Below, piece by piece: positions 10,332 through 22,114 of a stretch of 64,000 nucleotides of DNA; within the stretch, counting starts at the first letter, position 1; every line of letters starts with the position of its first letter. A program made the translations under genes and the position numbers. Location: assembly GCF_000321225.1 (NCBI RefSeq), contig NW_004450478.1, positions 893,315 to 957,314 on the forward strand, in the 5' to 3' direction. The notes beneath the pieces are model-generated. The model saw only the letters and a program-made list of their open reading frames with translations. It searched no databases and was not told where the DNA came from. This stretch comes from Odobenus rosmarus divergens. Its lineage: Eukaryota; Chordata; Mammalia; Carnivora; Odobenidae.

Positions 10332-12105
10332 GCATTTTATTTGTTTTGAAATATTTAATCAAAATAGTAGTGTTAGAAGGAATAATTGAGTTCCAAGCAC
10401 AGAGGCATCTTGTCTCTATAAAAAGCATTAAGCCCAAACTCTGAGAAATACTTGGATTCCTGCTCTCCAGCATCAGTTAAATCATTTTTTCATCACCACT
10501 AAATACTAAATATTAACTGAATCCTTATTCTATGTCATTCAGAGTATTAGGCCTGGGAAGAGCACTAAACTGAAATCACAGGGCCTCCTCTTCAGAATTT
10601 ATAAGTTGGGTTTATATGAGCACCTGCATCTCACACAACCTCTCTCCTGAAATGATACCATAAAAAATCACCTGCATCATTGGCTCATTAGGCATTTTCT
10701 ATAATATAGACTTTTAGGGGAAATACAAAACTGGAAGTAAGATTTGAATGTACTTCATTCCTAAGTAGGCTCTTTCACGTTCTCTCGTACAGCTGCCTTA
10801 CCAAGAAGAAGTGCGTGTGTGCGAGTCACTGTGCTTGTACTGACCTCTTAGAATCTCTGCTCAAACCAGAAGCTGGAAGGTCATAAATAACATTCACAAT
10901 TCAAACTATTTTAAATAAAATCCAATCTTTGAAGATTCGGAAGGCACAGAGGATTTTGTAGTGATGCCTTCATCATTATGAAACATTATTTTTCAATCTC
11001 CTGTAGATATACTAATATTAGACAGTAATGAATCACATTTGATCTATCATCAAATAAACCCTACCAGATTTAACTGCATTCTAGGATTCCTTGAGTTGTG
11101 TTTACTTTGAGTATAGAATTATATTAATCAAGACCCAATAAAGAAAAAGAAATTCTTAAGCTAGCTCTGTGATCTCAGTTAGCTCTCCTTAAAGAATTGT
11201 TGAAAACAAATATTGTATTTTATATTCATGTTCTAGGGAAAGAAGAGTAACAGGAATAAAACATAATTTAATCTTTGACTTTTAGATGAGGTTGTTTACA
11301 AAATTAAAACAGATGGCTAATGTTGCAGATGAAGGATGATGAACAGTTTATAAGAATGCAAGATTTTATTTCATTTTATTCATGTAGATAGAAAGCAGGG
11401 TTTTCTTCAGTTATATTAAGTTTTCGAATTCTCTTTGCTGTTCAGAAATTGTCTGAGGGAATGAAGGGAGGTAATGAGATACTAACAAATTGTTCTAAAA
11501 GGAGAGTAGTTGACCAAAAATGTGTGCTTAGAATTTCTATATCTCATTTATTTTCATTCATTTCCCTCAGAGAGATGCGTTTCCAGAACCCCTGTGTATA
11601 ACCAGCTCCCTACCTGAGCCTCTGACACACTGAGTTGTGCTACATATGCCTCCTTCTGCAATGAGCTCATACATATTTTCTGAATCCCAGGGTCTTTGAT
11701 CTTGGTGAGCTTTTGTGTATTCTTGACTTTATCTTTCCAGGATTGTTCCTCTCTGAGGATATCTTCAATTATCCTATCCTTGCAAAAAGAATGTCTTTAA
11801 TATCATGGGTTGTTTTTCAATGAGCAAGTAACCAAAAATGCTCAATTTGCGAGGGTACCCTTTTCTGTGTTTTTAGCAGTCCTTCCATTGAGTGAGAAGC
11901 AGTCAGAACCTTCTTTCTGTTGATTCCATTTCCAGTTATCCACACTGATGGCTACATGAAAATAAAATAATACAAGAGTGCCTTACATAACATTAAACCA
12001 TCAATTTCATGGAAGACAAAGTAGATCAAACCAACTGCCTGGCTTTGGAAAGACAAAACTAGTTAACAAGGGAATGGAAAATTTATGGATATTTTGAAAC
12101 TGAAC
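10332..12105. other. Single-copy region
   Basis: No repeat identified. Two acceptor-like sites (about 10793 and 11570) precede short open frames but lack usable donors. Confidence 0.4.
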
Positions 12106-12109
12106 AATT

Positions 12110-12290
12110 TTCTATAGAACCAGAAGGACCTGTGTTTTAGTCCTGAGTCTTTTCTTTGCAGTTTTGTGAAATTGTGGAAGTTATATAACGTCTCTGTTAC
12201 AGAATTCGTTTCACCTGTATTCAGAAAATATACCTGAAAGTTGTCAGGAGAATTAGTATGAAATTTATGAGAGGCATGCAGTAAGACTTT
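12110..12290 (+). repeat. MIR-like SINE relic
   Basis: Resembles the MIR core and 3' part: GTCCTGAGTC, then TGTGAAATTGTGGAAGTTAT, ATAACGTCTCTGTTACAG and TTTCACCTGT. Highly diverged. Confidence 0.45.
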
Positions 12291-13990
12291 AATATATATT
12301 TCCTTTATTTGTTGCAGCAGCACGTGGGCACAGTCCTGGTCATTTTATTTTTAAGGAGATAGGTCTTTGTGCTTCAGGGAATAAGTGTATCAGAAAATAA
12401 TGTATGTGCTCAAGATTTATGGTTACCCTGCTCTTCCCATGGCTGTAAATTTCTTTCTGGCATGTTGGCCATTGTTGTGGGTTTCCATAAACTGCCCGCA
12501 AGTTGGCAGCCAGCTGGTATCCAAGACAGGTTTCCCTAGTCTCCACCTCTTATCCTTTCTTTCCCTTTGGTTATATGACACACAAGGAAGCCCATTCAGA
12601 ATCCAGAACAAGGCCCAGTTCTTGGTAAAAAGTACCACAGACACTAGCACATACCTCCTTCCTGTTGTAACAAGAAGTGCTGCACCACCAACAGTCTACA
12701 GAAGTTTAGAAGTTCCAGCATCAGGGGGGCACTTCATGTAGCCAACAAAGAGAATCTTCCATGGGCTGTGCTATGTGCCGCACCGCCCCCCCAGAACTAA
12801 AAAACTGAAGGGAGCATTATGGTCTGGGATCTCAGGCTTGCAGTCCATGGGCCCAGCGCAGCCAGCATATACATTGTGTGCGTCCAACATGGCGATTGTT
12901 AGGATTGAATGTGAATGCCTTTAGTTAGGCATGCTTTGCGTGCCTTAATACAGTGCCCTCTGCAACCTGTTATCCTAAGTTTGTGGATTTGGGTTTGCAA
13001 CTCTTGATGTAGAACAGCCTGTCTTTAATTGAGAAGGAAAATAATAAGTAAAGACTTTACAGGATTCTATAAAATACAAAATGCCATGCAGAAGTAATGG
13101 GAACCTAAAAGTCAGCAGAGTGAAAAGAGAAAATAGCAAATCCTTTTTGAAGCAATATGTAATTAACCTATTGAACATTGTGATTTACATAGTTGGATAG
13201 CAATTAATTGCTGGGTGTGTTTAACATAACACACATAGACATCCATCTAGGAAGTTACACAACAACATTTTCAAGAACACAAAATGGCTTTATGACTGGT
13301 TCTGACAGCATGCTCTCTGCATAACCATCAGCGTCCTCTACGCAAACCTGGCCAGTGTGGTTGGCCCTGTGTGTCCATCATTTCCAGCTCTTCCTTTAAA
13401 GCAAACTCAGGAAAAAACAATCTTAGGCTATTTGAATTTTTACTTTAAAGATCAAAGAAGAAATGTAAGATCTAAGAATGTTCTCAGGATCATTAATTGG
13501 CCACCTTCCTTTATTTTGCTCTAGGGGAAAGCAGAGGTACAAGAGTGTGTGTGTGGGTACATGCATGTTGGTATATGTGTATGTGTGCACGCGCCACTCT
13601 ACCACTTCCAAGTATTTCTGGGCTAGCGGCTCTTATTCATGAAGAACTGGGATGGTGTCAGTTTTGACAGACAACCTCAGGTGTGTAGCCTCAGAGTAGT
13701 AGCTCCTGTGCTTGCTTTTTACCTCTAATCAGAGTGAGCTGTGCTGCTGAAATTGCATTTCTGATGCTTGCTTTCCCACTATCTCCCTCAAGGCAATGTT
13801 ATTGTGACAGACTAAACAGTGGGGTAGAAGAAACTCTGGCTTTGAAAGATTACATAGAATTTTCTTCCCTTTCTCAGGTCCTAAGCACTCAGAAAAACTT
13901 AAAAGTCTCACTGGTTAATGATTTACAAGGAAAAGAAAAAAAAGTTGTCCTACAGAGGAAAAGAATATAAGTAAGGTATTGGGGTCTCAG
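12291..13990. other. Single-copy region
   Basis: No clear repeat beyond a TG tract. 12660-12960 is locally GC-richer and holds a YY1-like AACATGGCGAT, but no CpG island or promoter architecture. Frames of 118 and 75 codons overlap on opposite strands at 12385-12741 without any domain. Confidence 0.35.
13543..13595 (+). repeat. Degenerate TG repeat
   Basis: GTGTGTGTGTGGG followed by imperfect GT/AT dinucleotides ending in GTGCACGCGCC. Confidence 0.7.
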
Positions 13991-14014
13991 CCTCTTTCCA
14001 TGAAGAAATTGACA

Positions 14015-14760
14015 TTGCCATCATTTCTCTCCTCTTTATTCTCCCTGCCTGTAAAGTCCTCCTGACAGGTCTCCTGTTGCCAGTTTTTCCCCAGCTTGAT
14101 CACCTTGCCAGGGAATGACAAATTCATTTTGTTGAATCATAATATTCATTCTCGATACTTTGAAAGACTGACCCTATCATTCCTCAATTCCAAAACTTGC
14201 GAAGACTTCCCATTGCCTACCAATTAAGACACATTTATTTCCATGGCATTTGATGTCCATTGTGATATTGGAGCTCACTTTCCAACTTCATTTATCACTG
14301 CTTCCTTTTGTAAACTGTATCCTCCAGTTTTTTCTCAACTGGAGTGCTTTTGGCATTCTTGGCGGGATAACATTTTGTTGTGTGATGACACAGATTACAG
14401 AATCTTTGGCCTCCTTGACTTCAGCACAGAAAATGCCAACAGCACCTTTCCATCACTGTGACAACCAAAAATGCCCCCACCCATTTCTGAACCGCCAATG
14501 GTAATACTTTATTCCTGTTCAAGATCTTTTCTTGAACTTCACTTGCTTTCCTGCCTTCATTCCTTATTCTTCTGCTTCCTTGGCTTGAAATGTCTTTCCT
14601 TCATGTCTTCATTCCCTAACTTATGATGCCTTAATGAAATTATCTTCATCCCTAGTTCAAAGAGATTTCTCCTTCCTCCTGAATTCCCAAGGCATTTCAT
14701 AATCATCGAGTGCCTATCACATGCCAGGCAGTCTTGTTCCTTTCTTTATACATATTTTTC
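14015..14760 (+). repeat. L2 LINE relic split by a MER5A-like element
   Basis: The left part to about 14335 (CTGACAGGTCTCCTGTTGCC, ACTTCCCATTGCCTACCAAT) and the right part from about 14505 (TCCTTGGCTTGAAATGTC, AGTGCCTATCACATGCCAGG) match the ordered 3' half of L2. The intervening sequence matches a hAT-type MER5 element, so the L2 is older than that insertion. Confidence 0.65.
14338..14500 (-). mobile_element. MER5A-like hAT (Charlie) non-autonomous transposon relic
   Basis: The reverse-strand MER5 signature is visible: GGCGGGATAACATTTTGTTG near the left and CACTGTGACAACCAAAAATG near the right. The element is internally diverged and its terminal repeats are eroded. It sits within an L2. A better copy lies at 30978-31210. 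The 72- and 84-codon frames here are not genes. Confidence 0.6.
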
Positions 14761-15014
14761 CAGTTAATGTTTTACTTCCTTGCTCATAGTGAGTGGTATT
14801 GAAACTTACTTAGCTTGCAAAGGTCACCCTTGCCTACCTTTTCCCTCTTCCTCCCACCAGAGGGCAAGTTAGAGGTGAAATCTAAACTCTCTAATCTTAT
14901 TAGACCTTGAGTATTCACCTGTTTCTATCCTAGGTACAAAGCACCTTTTACTAATTTTCTTGAAGGCAATATAGTGACTTAGTAATTGCCTAAACTTGCC
15001 ATTCATTTCTTACC

Positions 15015-15125
15015 TTGAATCAGTAGCTCCTTGAAGTCAAGGCATCCAATTTATCCTCTTATTTCCAAGGACCCTGAGCGGTGTACACTGGGGTCTCAAA
15101 TAGGTCTCAAAAAATATTGGCTGTA
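15015..15125 (+). repeat. Possible L2 tail relic
   Basis: AGCTCCTTGAAGTCAAGGCA followed by a terminus-like ordering resembles a diverged L2 end. Weak. Confidence 0.3.
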
Positions 15126-15922
15126 AAAATTTGGATTCTGAAAAAAATGGCTAACGTATTCCAATTTTAAGTGCTCATTTTAAAACCTAGAGCAGTTCCA
15201 AAGAGTCAAAATCTAGAATATGAGAATATTGGTTGGGGATGGGGTGGTTGGGTGAGAATAGCCTAAAAATTAAAACTAAAGAAACTTAATGAGGTTATCT
15301 TCAGGTTTTCAAACAAATATGTAATAACAATGTCATACTATAAAACCAACATAAAATACCAGGAAAATTTTGATATTTTGAGGATGTTAAGGGGTAATGA
15401 TTCAGAGCACATTAAGAAGAGCAATTGCACAATTCCCGTTTCCATCAATGAAACTCGTATGATAAAATTCACACACACTTCAGTGGAAGCATGACCTCAA
15501 CTGTCATTGGACATGTTACTTTTCATGGTGTGTGATTTTCTTCTCTAATTTGAGGCAATTTAATTTTCTGCCCACTTCACAAAGAAATGTCAGGCTGAAT
15601 GACTAGAGCATTGATGTTGAACATCTTTCTTCACACATTGTATTTACAGTAAAATTGATTCTGTTATCCTTGATATCACCGAATAAAGGCAAAAACTGCA
15701 ATACACTTTAGTATATACTCACTTTGAAAATAAGAGTTTGGACACAAATTACAGACATATTTATAAAACGTCTTAGAAATGTGAAGTTTTAAAAACAAAT
15801 TTTAGTAAACAAATGAGAAAAGCCATTATTGAAAAACAATAATGTATTATTTGTGTTCTCTAAAATTTCAGGATGAATTATATATTGGAAAAGATTCAGT
15901 ACTTGGATGGTGTACTCACTTT
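15126..15922. other. Single-copy AT-rich spacer
   Basis: Nothing recognised. Confidence 0.4.
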
Positions 15923-15937
15923 AAATTTTATAGATCA

Positions 15938-16065
15938 GGGGCACCTGGCTGGCTCAGTAGGTGGAGCATGAGACTCTTGATCTCGGGGTCGTGAATTTGA
16001 GCCCCATGTTGGGGGTAGAGATTACTTAAATAAATAAATAAATAAGTAAATAAACTTAAAAAAAT
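15938..16065 (+). mobile_element. Older short carnivore SINE (GTAGAGATTACTTAAA type)
   Basis: tRNA-like head GGGGCACCTGGCTGGCTCAG, then GGGTAGAGATTACTTAAATA directly followed by the AAATA tail, with no CT-rich middle. This is an older subfamily than the long copies. A 15-bp TSD with one mismatch (AAATTTTATAGATCA / AAATTTTATTGATCA) lies at 15923-15937 and 16066-16080. Confidence 0.9.
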
Positions 16066-16082
16066 AAATTTTATTGATCAAA

Positions 16083-16435
16083 ACAGAATAGTGGTTAAAA
16101 GGACAGTCTCTGGAACCAGACTGTTTACACACTGGTTCTACTGTTTACCAGCTCTATCATCTTAGGTGAGTTACATAACATTGCTGGACCTGTTTCCTTA
16201 TTGATTAATTGAAAGTACTAGAATTCCTACCTCATAAGATTGTCATGAAGTTAAAATAGTAAGTTTAAATCACTTTTTTTTAATAATTTTTTTATTGTTA
16301 TGTTAACCACCATACATTACATCATTAGTTTTTGATGCAGTGTTCCATGATTCATTGTTTGTGAAGTTTAAATCACTTTTAAGAGTCCTTAGCACATGGT
16401 GGTATACAATAAATATTCATTATCAATATTAACAT
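16083..16435 (+). repeat. MIR relic split by an 86-bp L1 end
   Basis: A nearly full-length MIR: CAGAATAGTGGTTAAAAGGA, then TGGAACCAGACTG, a tRNA/core region with TTAGGTGAGTTACATAAC, CTACCTCATAAGATTGTC, and after the insertion CTTAGCACATGGTGG. The L1 insertion at 16278-16363 breaks the 3' half. Confidence 0.8.
16278..16363 (-). mobile_element. 86-bp 5'-truncated carnivore L1 insertion, reverse
   Basis: The reversed L1 terminus starts with the T-tail, then TGTTAACCACCATACATTAC and GTTCCATGATTCATTG. It is bounded by a perfect 17-bp TSD (AAGTTTAAATCACTTTT) at 16261-16277 and 16364-16380. The T-tail beside TTTT fits L1 endonuclease priming. Confidence 0.93.
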
Positions 16436-16659
16436 CTTATTAACTGGTTTTATTATTATGCTGTTTCAAAATATATTTGCTCTGATTAGTCTATTTTACT
16501 GTATATTAGGGAAAAGTATATTAATGTAACACATATGTTTTATAATTATTCTAGAGGATTCTTAATTCATAAATATCAATAAATATCTAATAATAGGACT
16601 TATTCACTAACCCACATGAAATTTTTGTCTACCTCCTCCTTTAATCCAACACAGCCATT

Positions 16660-16768
16660 CAATCTAGCTGCTTCAGGATAGAAGGGACCATTTCTTACTG
16701 GGTTATTCATCTTTGTTATCTAACGCTGGCTTGGCACATAGTACATTCTCAGTAAATATTGATTTAAT
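16660..16768 (+). repeat. L2 3' tail fragment
   Basis: GCTTGGCACATAGTACATTC followed by TCAGTAAATATTGATTTAAT matches the L2 end. Confidence 0.55.
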
Positions 16769-17119
16769 CCAATCTTTCTCAAAATAAATATTCCACTTTA
16801 TTTCTACATTTCTCTATCTAGCCAATATACCCAGCCATCCTTAACCATACCCTGGGGCCTTTGATCTTTTGTCTTTTCCATCTGAGGAAGAGTTGGAGCT
16901 CTCTCACCTCCTCCTTTATAGCGCTAGTCCATGGTAATATCTGCCTCCTCAGACTTCCTGCAATCGGATTCAATGCAATAGAATTTAGCACTACATTGAT
17001 TTAGTTGAATGTTGAATTTGACTCTTCAACTGGATCATGTGCAAGTTAGGGGCAGAGGTGAATTTGATACTTCTTTTGTAACATCTTACAGTTGGTCCTC
17101 CACAATAATTATTAATTGA

Positions 17120-17321
17120 GGGCACCTGGGTGGCTCAGTTGGTTAAGCGACTGCCTTCGGCTCAGGTCATGATCCCGGAGTCCTGGGATCGAGTCCCACG
17201 TCAGGCTCCCGGCTCAGCGGGGAGCCTGATTCTCCCTCTGACCCTCTCCCCTCTCATGCTGTTTCTCTCTTGCTCGTTCTCTGATAAATAAATAAATAAA
17301 TAAGTAAAATCTTTAAAAAAA
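17120..17321 (+). mobile_element. Young carnivore SINE with perfect 18-bp TSD
   Basis: Complete element, with GATCCCGGAGTCCTGGGATC in the B-box region, CTCTGACCCTCTCCCCTCTC in the middle and an AAATA tail. The TSD ACAATAATTATTAATTGA is identical at 17102-17119 and 17322-17339. Confidence 0.96.
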
Positions 17322-17339
17322 ACAATAATTATTAATTGA

Positions 17340-17915
17340 TAACTACCAACACCCACACTAGGGGATCTTCCCTGCCAAATTCATTTCTCTACTTGAATTA
17401 TTTGCTTTTTGTTCCAGTGTTGGAGTGTAATTGTTTCAATGTTAAAGGAAGGAAGAATGAATATTGCATATTGTATGTCATACACACACACACCCACACA
17501 CCCATCGTATGAAGTTGGGAAATTAGGGCAGGATTCTAGCTTCTGACTCTGGGACACTGAATGAGTACATATTTCCTTTATACTCATATGCCAACTGGAG
17601 ACTGAATCAGTTGGCCCTATACATGGTTTCTATTGTTATGAGGGTTGGGGGATGACAGAGCAAATGACTTGGAGTTTACTGAGTCCAACACAGCTATTAA
17701 TCAGTTATAGAGACCATTAAGCATCTACTAATATAATTTCATTTGCTATTTTAATGTATTTTCCATTTCTAAAAAATTAGTATACTAGTTCTAATTCTCT
17801 AAAGAATCACTTAAAGAGATTCAAAGTTTTAGTGCAGTTAATCAAATAATGTAGGTTTTACCATACAAATTATAACCAAATATTTTATAAGTAATAGATC
17901 ACATTAATTGAAGGA
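17340..17915. other. Single-copy spacer with CA-rich patch
   Basis: A CA-rich stretch at 17482-17505 (ACACACACACACCC) is the only landmark. The 68-codon minus-strand frame is not recognisable. Confidence 0.4.
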
Positions 17916-17919
17916 GACA

Positions 17920-18060
17920 CTATTTTATCCCCATTTTATATAGATGAGGAAATTGAAACTCCAGGAGGATCACACAGTTTAGAAATGGATGAGCCAGGAT
18001 TCAAACGTAGGAAGTTTAACCTGACAGTCCTCAGGCATGACAATTGTACCATACTGCTGG
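17920..18060 (-). repeat. MIR relic, reverse
   Basis: Reverse MIR order is clear: TATCCCCATTTTATATAGAT, GAGGAAATTGAAACTCCAGG, ATCACACAGTTTAGAAATGG and AGCCAGGATTCAAAC. Confidence 0.75.
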
Positions 18061-19052
18061 TGACCCTATAGGCCGCATAAACAGAGCCTCTGACACCCAT
18101 TTCCTTTCTGAGAGCTGATTTGCATAATAGTGACTTTCCTGGTTTCCTTGAAGGCAAAGATGGACAATAGAGCCTAGATCTGGCCAACAAGATTAACAGA
18201 AATGCTGTCTGGGTCTTTAATTTTCTACCCTGGGGGAAAAAATAGAAAGATGTATTAAAAGAGGCCTGTTTTTTTCCCCTAATATTAGATATTGATATGC
18301 GAGGATGAGATTCTTGGAGCTTTTGTAGCCATTTTACAAGTGAAAGAAAGGTCAAAAGAATTACAGAAGAAACTGTTTAAAGACGGTATATTTTTAAGCT
18401 TCTGGACAAGACCCTGTACCTCCTTTTAGATGAATGTTTTTTACTATGAGAACAGTAGTCTTTATTGCTTAGTCTATTTTTTGTTGGATATTATTATCTG
18501 CAGATCAGAACCTCCTAGTAGATAAAAATATAAATTTCTAAGACTTCTTCAACTCTTAGATCTTGTCATAAAATACAACATTTTACTTCTTCCAACTGGC
18601 AAAATTAGTATTCCCCTCTGAATATTTATAAGCATCTTTTGGGTTTTCTTATAGGTGTGATTGCATTTGTAAGACTGGGTTTTCTTCCATATGTATATGT
18701 TATCTATATATATTATTCTTGGTCAGACATGAAATAAATACAAAAATTCTATTTTTTCAAGTTCAGTTTTTACTAAATATTAGATTAGCTCACCACTTTG
18801 ATTCATGAATTAGCAGTTTCAACAAATGTTCTAAATTGCATCAGCAGATTTGACAAAGAAAATCTTAATTTAAAAAATTTGGATCCGTTTGAATTATTTG
18901 ACTTTTTTATATCATTTAATAATCAGGTAAATGCAAGTAAAGTTTCTTTTTATATTTAAATTGAACTTAAACTTGTATTAATATGTCAATATTTGTCATG
19001 TAGATTTCACCAGCCCCTCTCACCTAAACAATCATACATGAGGAAATGTAAA
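18061..19052. other. Mostly single-copy, possible old repeat at 18080-18360
   Basis: TCTGGCCAACAAGATTAACA in 18080-18360 faintly recalls a common mammalian repeat also suspected at 46380-46520, but the match is weak. The remainder is AT-rich unique sequence. Confidence 0.3.
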
Positions 19053-19068
19053 CCTTTCCTCCAAATTT

Positions 19069-19252
19069 TTTTTTAAGATTTTATTTATTTATTTGAGAGA
19101 GAGAGAGAGCGCACATGAGAGGGGGGAGGGTCAGGGGGAGAAGCAGACTCCCCGCTGAGCAGGGAGCCCGATGCGGGACTCAATCCATGGACTCCAGGAT
19201 CATGACCCGAGCCGAAGGCAGTCGCTTAACCAGCTGAGCCACCCGGGCGCCC
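19069..19252 (-). mobile_element. Young carnivore SINE, reverse, perfect 16-bp TSD
   Basis: Inverted copy of the same young subfamily as 10114-10315 (reverse of the GGAGTCC...GGATC block visible as CCATGGACTCCAGGATCATG). The TSD CCTTTCCTCCAAATTT is identical at 19053-19068 and 19253-19268. Confidence 0.96.
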
Positions 19253-19268
19253 CCTTTCCTCCAAATTT

Positions 19269-21020
19269 AAAAATCTGGTATTCAAACACCATACTTGCCT
19301 TCCTAGTCCTACTGGCTTTTTCCTCAAAGGATTGAAGATAAGAATTAACCAACTCTTAAGGCGATTTTAGATCCTATGTAAGACAGTGTAATACGTTTCC
19401 AGTTTGTTTTATTTTTTGTTTTGTTTTAATAAAACATTGGTTCATTAGGAGTTGAGCATTTTTAACATTGGAAAAATGCTCTTCATTTTTCATTTCATTG
19501 TGATAAGCTATGATGTGAAGACTTAGATTTATGTACATTAACAGAAGCAAAAGCATAATTTCTAAACCATTAAGATAAAAATATCATTCCTTAGGGAGAA
19601 AGCAACAACAAAGAAGTGTTTAGTTAAGCCTGCCATTCATTCTGTAATTTATCTGCAGGGCCTTGACAACTGTGACGTCAAAGAACATAAAACTACAGCT
19701 TGCTGAGCCTATTTCAAATGTGAATCTTTAATGACAACTTGCCAGTTTCAGCCTTTTGTGAATAAAAACATTGAGCAAAACTCAGAGGTTTAGATATACC
19801 ACAACAGTCACCCTCTGTAATACAAAATTTTGCCAAAAAAATCGAAATTACTAAGCATTCCTACAGTGAGACATCTTATAATATCCTCTGAAGATCCTTT
19901 ATATGTATTACTTAAATACATGTATTTGACTCAAGTAAAGAAAGTACCCATTCTCCACTTAAGTGCATAATGGGGGCTCAGTAAAAGTTTGGTGATTTGA
20001 ATGGTTGGGGAGGGGGTCATACCTAAGGAGAAGGGATGGAGTAACAAAGGCAAAAGCAGCAACAGAAAGAGGACTAGGTCCCCACAGACAGTGGTGAAAG
20101 CCCTTTGTGGATTTGTGGGAAGGGCACTCAGCAGTGATGCATGTATACAAACTGGAATTCTCTATCAGCCGCAATGTGCATTCTGTAGTCTGTGCCGTAT
20201 GACTTGATTTAGAGGTATTGAGAAGAGACTAAGCACATGTGATTTGGCTTTGGGTAAGTATACAGACATCTAAAGTTGTAGGCTGTGAGCCATGTTTGGG
20301 CTAGAGCACGTTTCCTTCATCTCATATTTCCACAAGAGAATGAGACTTCTACTCCACTGCCTAGGAGAGAATGATATTCAGGTGAATGTTTCTAATACCT
20401 CTCCTATTTAGCTTTTCCCTGAAAGGGAGAGGGAGGGATTTACTTGTTGGTGGGAGACCGAGGAAGCTGCCATCCACTGGACCATGCCCCAAGGATTGAT
20501 GGAATTTCCTCTGACTGAAGGTAAAAAGTAGTTCTCTGTAGTTCTCACTCTTCTCTCTCCTCTCTCATCCCCTTCTACCTTTTTCTCTCTTGCCTCTTTC
20601 TCAAGCAAAGCCTTACCCTTCCTCTTTGCTTTCTGTCTGCCTGTGGCTCAGACAGAACTTTTCCACTACAGTGGTCCATTTGGGGATTGAGGTAGGAGGC
20701 CTGAGTTTTCCACTGTTGCTTGTACCAATAACAAAGCCAGTACTGTAGATTGTTCTGTGGTGCTCCGTGTCTTCTCGCAGGAGGAAACCAGTCAACTGCT
20801 TGACTTACTTTAATGTCCACTAAATCACTAGATCCTGGGGGGCATCAGCTCTTAGGAAAAAAAATATATTTAGAACTCTGTGGACAGAGTGGGGAATTTG
20901 AATGGCAGACACTTTTGTTATATAAGAAGTAAGAAGTAAGTGCAGAAGTCAGAAATCAATAAAGAAGTAAGAAAATTGCAAAGTTTTATAGCTTATTTAG
21001 ATGTTTTTTATAAAAATTAA
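19269..21020. other. Single-copy region
   Basis: No repeat recognised. It contains a perfect palindromic CRE core TGACGTCA at 19673-19680 and several exon-like segments (see 20412-20520). 19620-19770 is locally more complex and could be conserved. Confidence 0.35.
20412..20520 (+). other. Exon-like segment (low confidence)
   Basis: A pyrimidine-rich CCTCTCCTATTTAG precedes 109 bases fully open in frame 0 (peptide begins LFPEREREGFTCWWETEE, ends FPLTE). It is followed by GAAG|GTAAAA, a reasonable donor. I recognise no family. Another splice-bounded open piece lies just downstream (20652-20692), showing how easily such geometry arises here by chance. Confidence 0.15.
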
Positions 21021-21024
21021 AACA

Positions 21025-21110
21025 ATGAAAATAATAATAGGCATCATTGATTGAATATATTATTATAGGCCAGGTACTGTACTATGTGCTAAATTCCAAA
21101 CACCTTCAAA
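21025..21110 (-). repeat. MIR 3' fragment, reverse
   Basis: AATAGGCATCATTGATTGAA then GCCAGGTACTGTACTATGTG resembles the reverse MIR terminus. Confidence 0.5.
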
Positions 21111-21715
21111 CTACAGATTGACAAATTCCTATTACTAAATAATGACTACAGTTTTGCTGAAGACTGGTAAAGCCCAAATGAGTGACATAAGAAGGTTTAT
21201 ACATAATAGCTAAACACATGACTCTAGCAATGTCACCTCCCTTTCCATGCCCATTTCAGACTTCACTAATCAAGCACAACACAATCACAACCAATCTGCG
21301 TTGATCCAGAGAGATGAAATCCATTCACCATTCTGATACTGCCATAACCCCAGAAGGGTCTAAACTCTTGATTTGCTATACTTACATGGCCCTTAAAATT
21401 CTAGAAATCTCAGTAGCTTAGAATTTTCTAAATAGCAAGTCACAGGCTAAGCCCACATGTACTGATAAATCAAGAGTCCTCTTTAGTAGTTGTTCTGTTT
21501 TGTGAACTGTTTGGGTAGTAGTTATGTCCGTGATTATCCAAACGATAACGGAAGTCAATAAAAGATGTTTTACTGATAAAAGGCTTTTTAATTTGATCAC
21601 TTTCTTCTTATCTAAGAGCTCATTTTATAGACGAGAGGTGAGAAAAATGTGAAAATAGAACAGGCCATAAAATCTATTAAACTATATAACATTTTAAAAT
21701 GGAAGGGTTTTTGAG
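21111..21715. other. Single-copy spacer
   Basis: Nothing recognised. Confidence 0.4.
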
Positions 21716-21940
21716 TATAGTGACTTAGAACGCAAGCTTTGTTGTCAAAAAGCTCTGGGTTCAATTTCTAACTCCCTTACTCTATTTCCTTGTGCGAGTT
21801 ACTTAACAGTTCTACTCCTTGATTTGTTCATTTGTAAAATGGGGCTAATTAGTAATACTCACTGCATGGGCTTGATGGAAAGATTGAATGAGATAGGGTA
21901 TCTGAAAGCACTTAGACCTGTGCATGCATAGACCATTATT
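21716..21940 (+). repeat. MIR relic
   Basis: Nearly full MIR: AGTGACTTAGAACGCAAGCT, CTGGGTTCAATTTCTAACTC, GTGCGAGTTACTTAACAG, CATTTGTAAAATGGGGCTAA and GAAAGCACTTAGACCTGTGC. Confidence 0.8.
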
Positions 21941-22114
21941 TTTATATATTATTGCATATTAGTAACAAAAGACAGAGGTGATAGAGTTCATGGCCTTCAA
22001 ACCATGCTCCTCATAGAGAAAATTAGCATGGGTTTGGCTATAAAATTTCATTTGAACAATGAGTAATGTAATGCTTTCTGGTTTAAAACAACAGATGTAA
22101 TGAAAGTATATTCC

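Noticed and set aside
12660..12960. Possible promoter (YY1-like CATGGCG, locally higher GC)
   Set aside because: No CpG island, TATA or initiator arrangement, and no downstream gene.
18640..18680. Cysteine-rich CDCICKTGF after an acceptor-like site, resembling an EGF module
   Set aside because: The frame continues into low-complexity AT-rich sequence with no donor and no further cysteine pattern.
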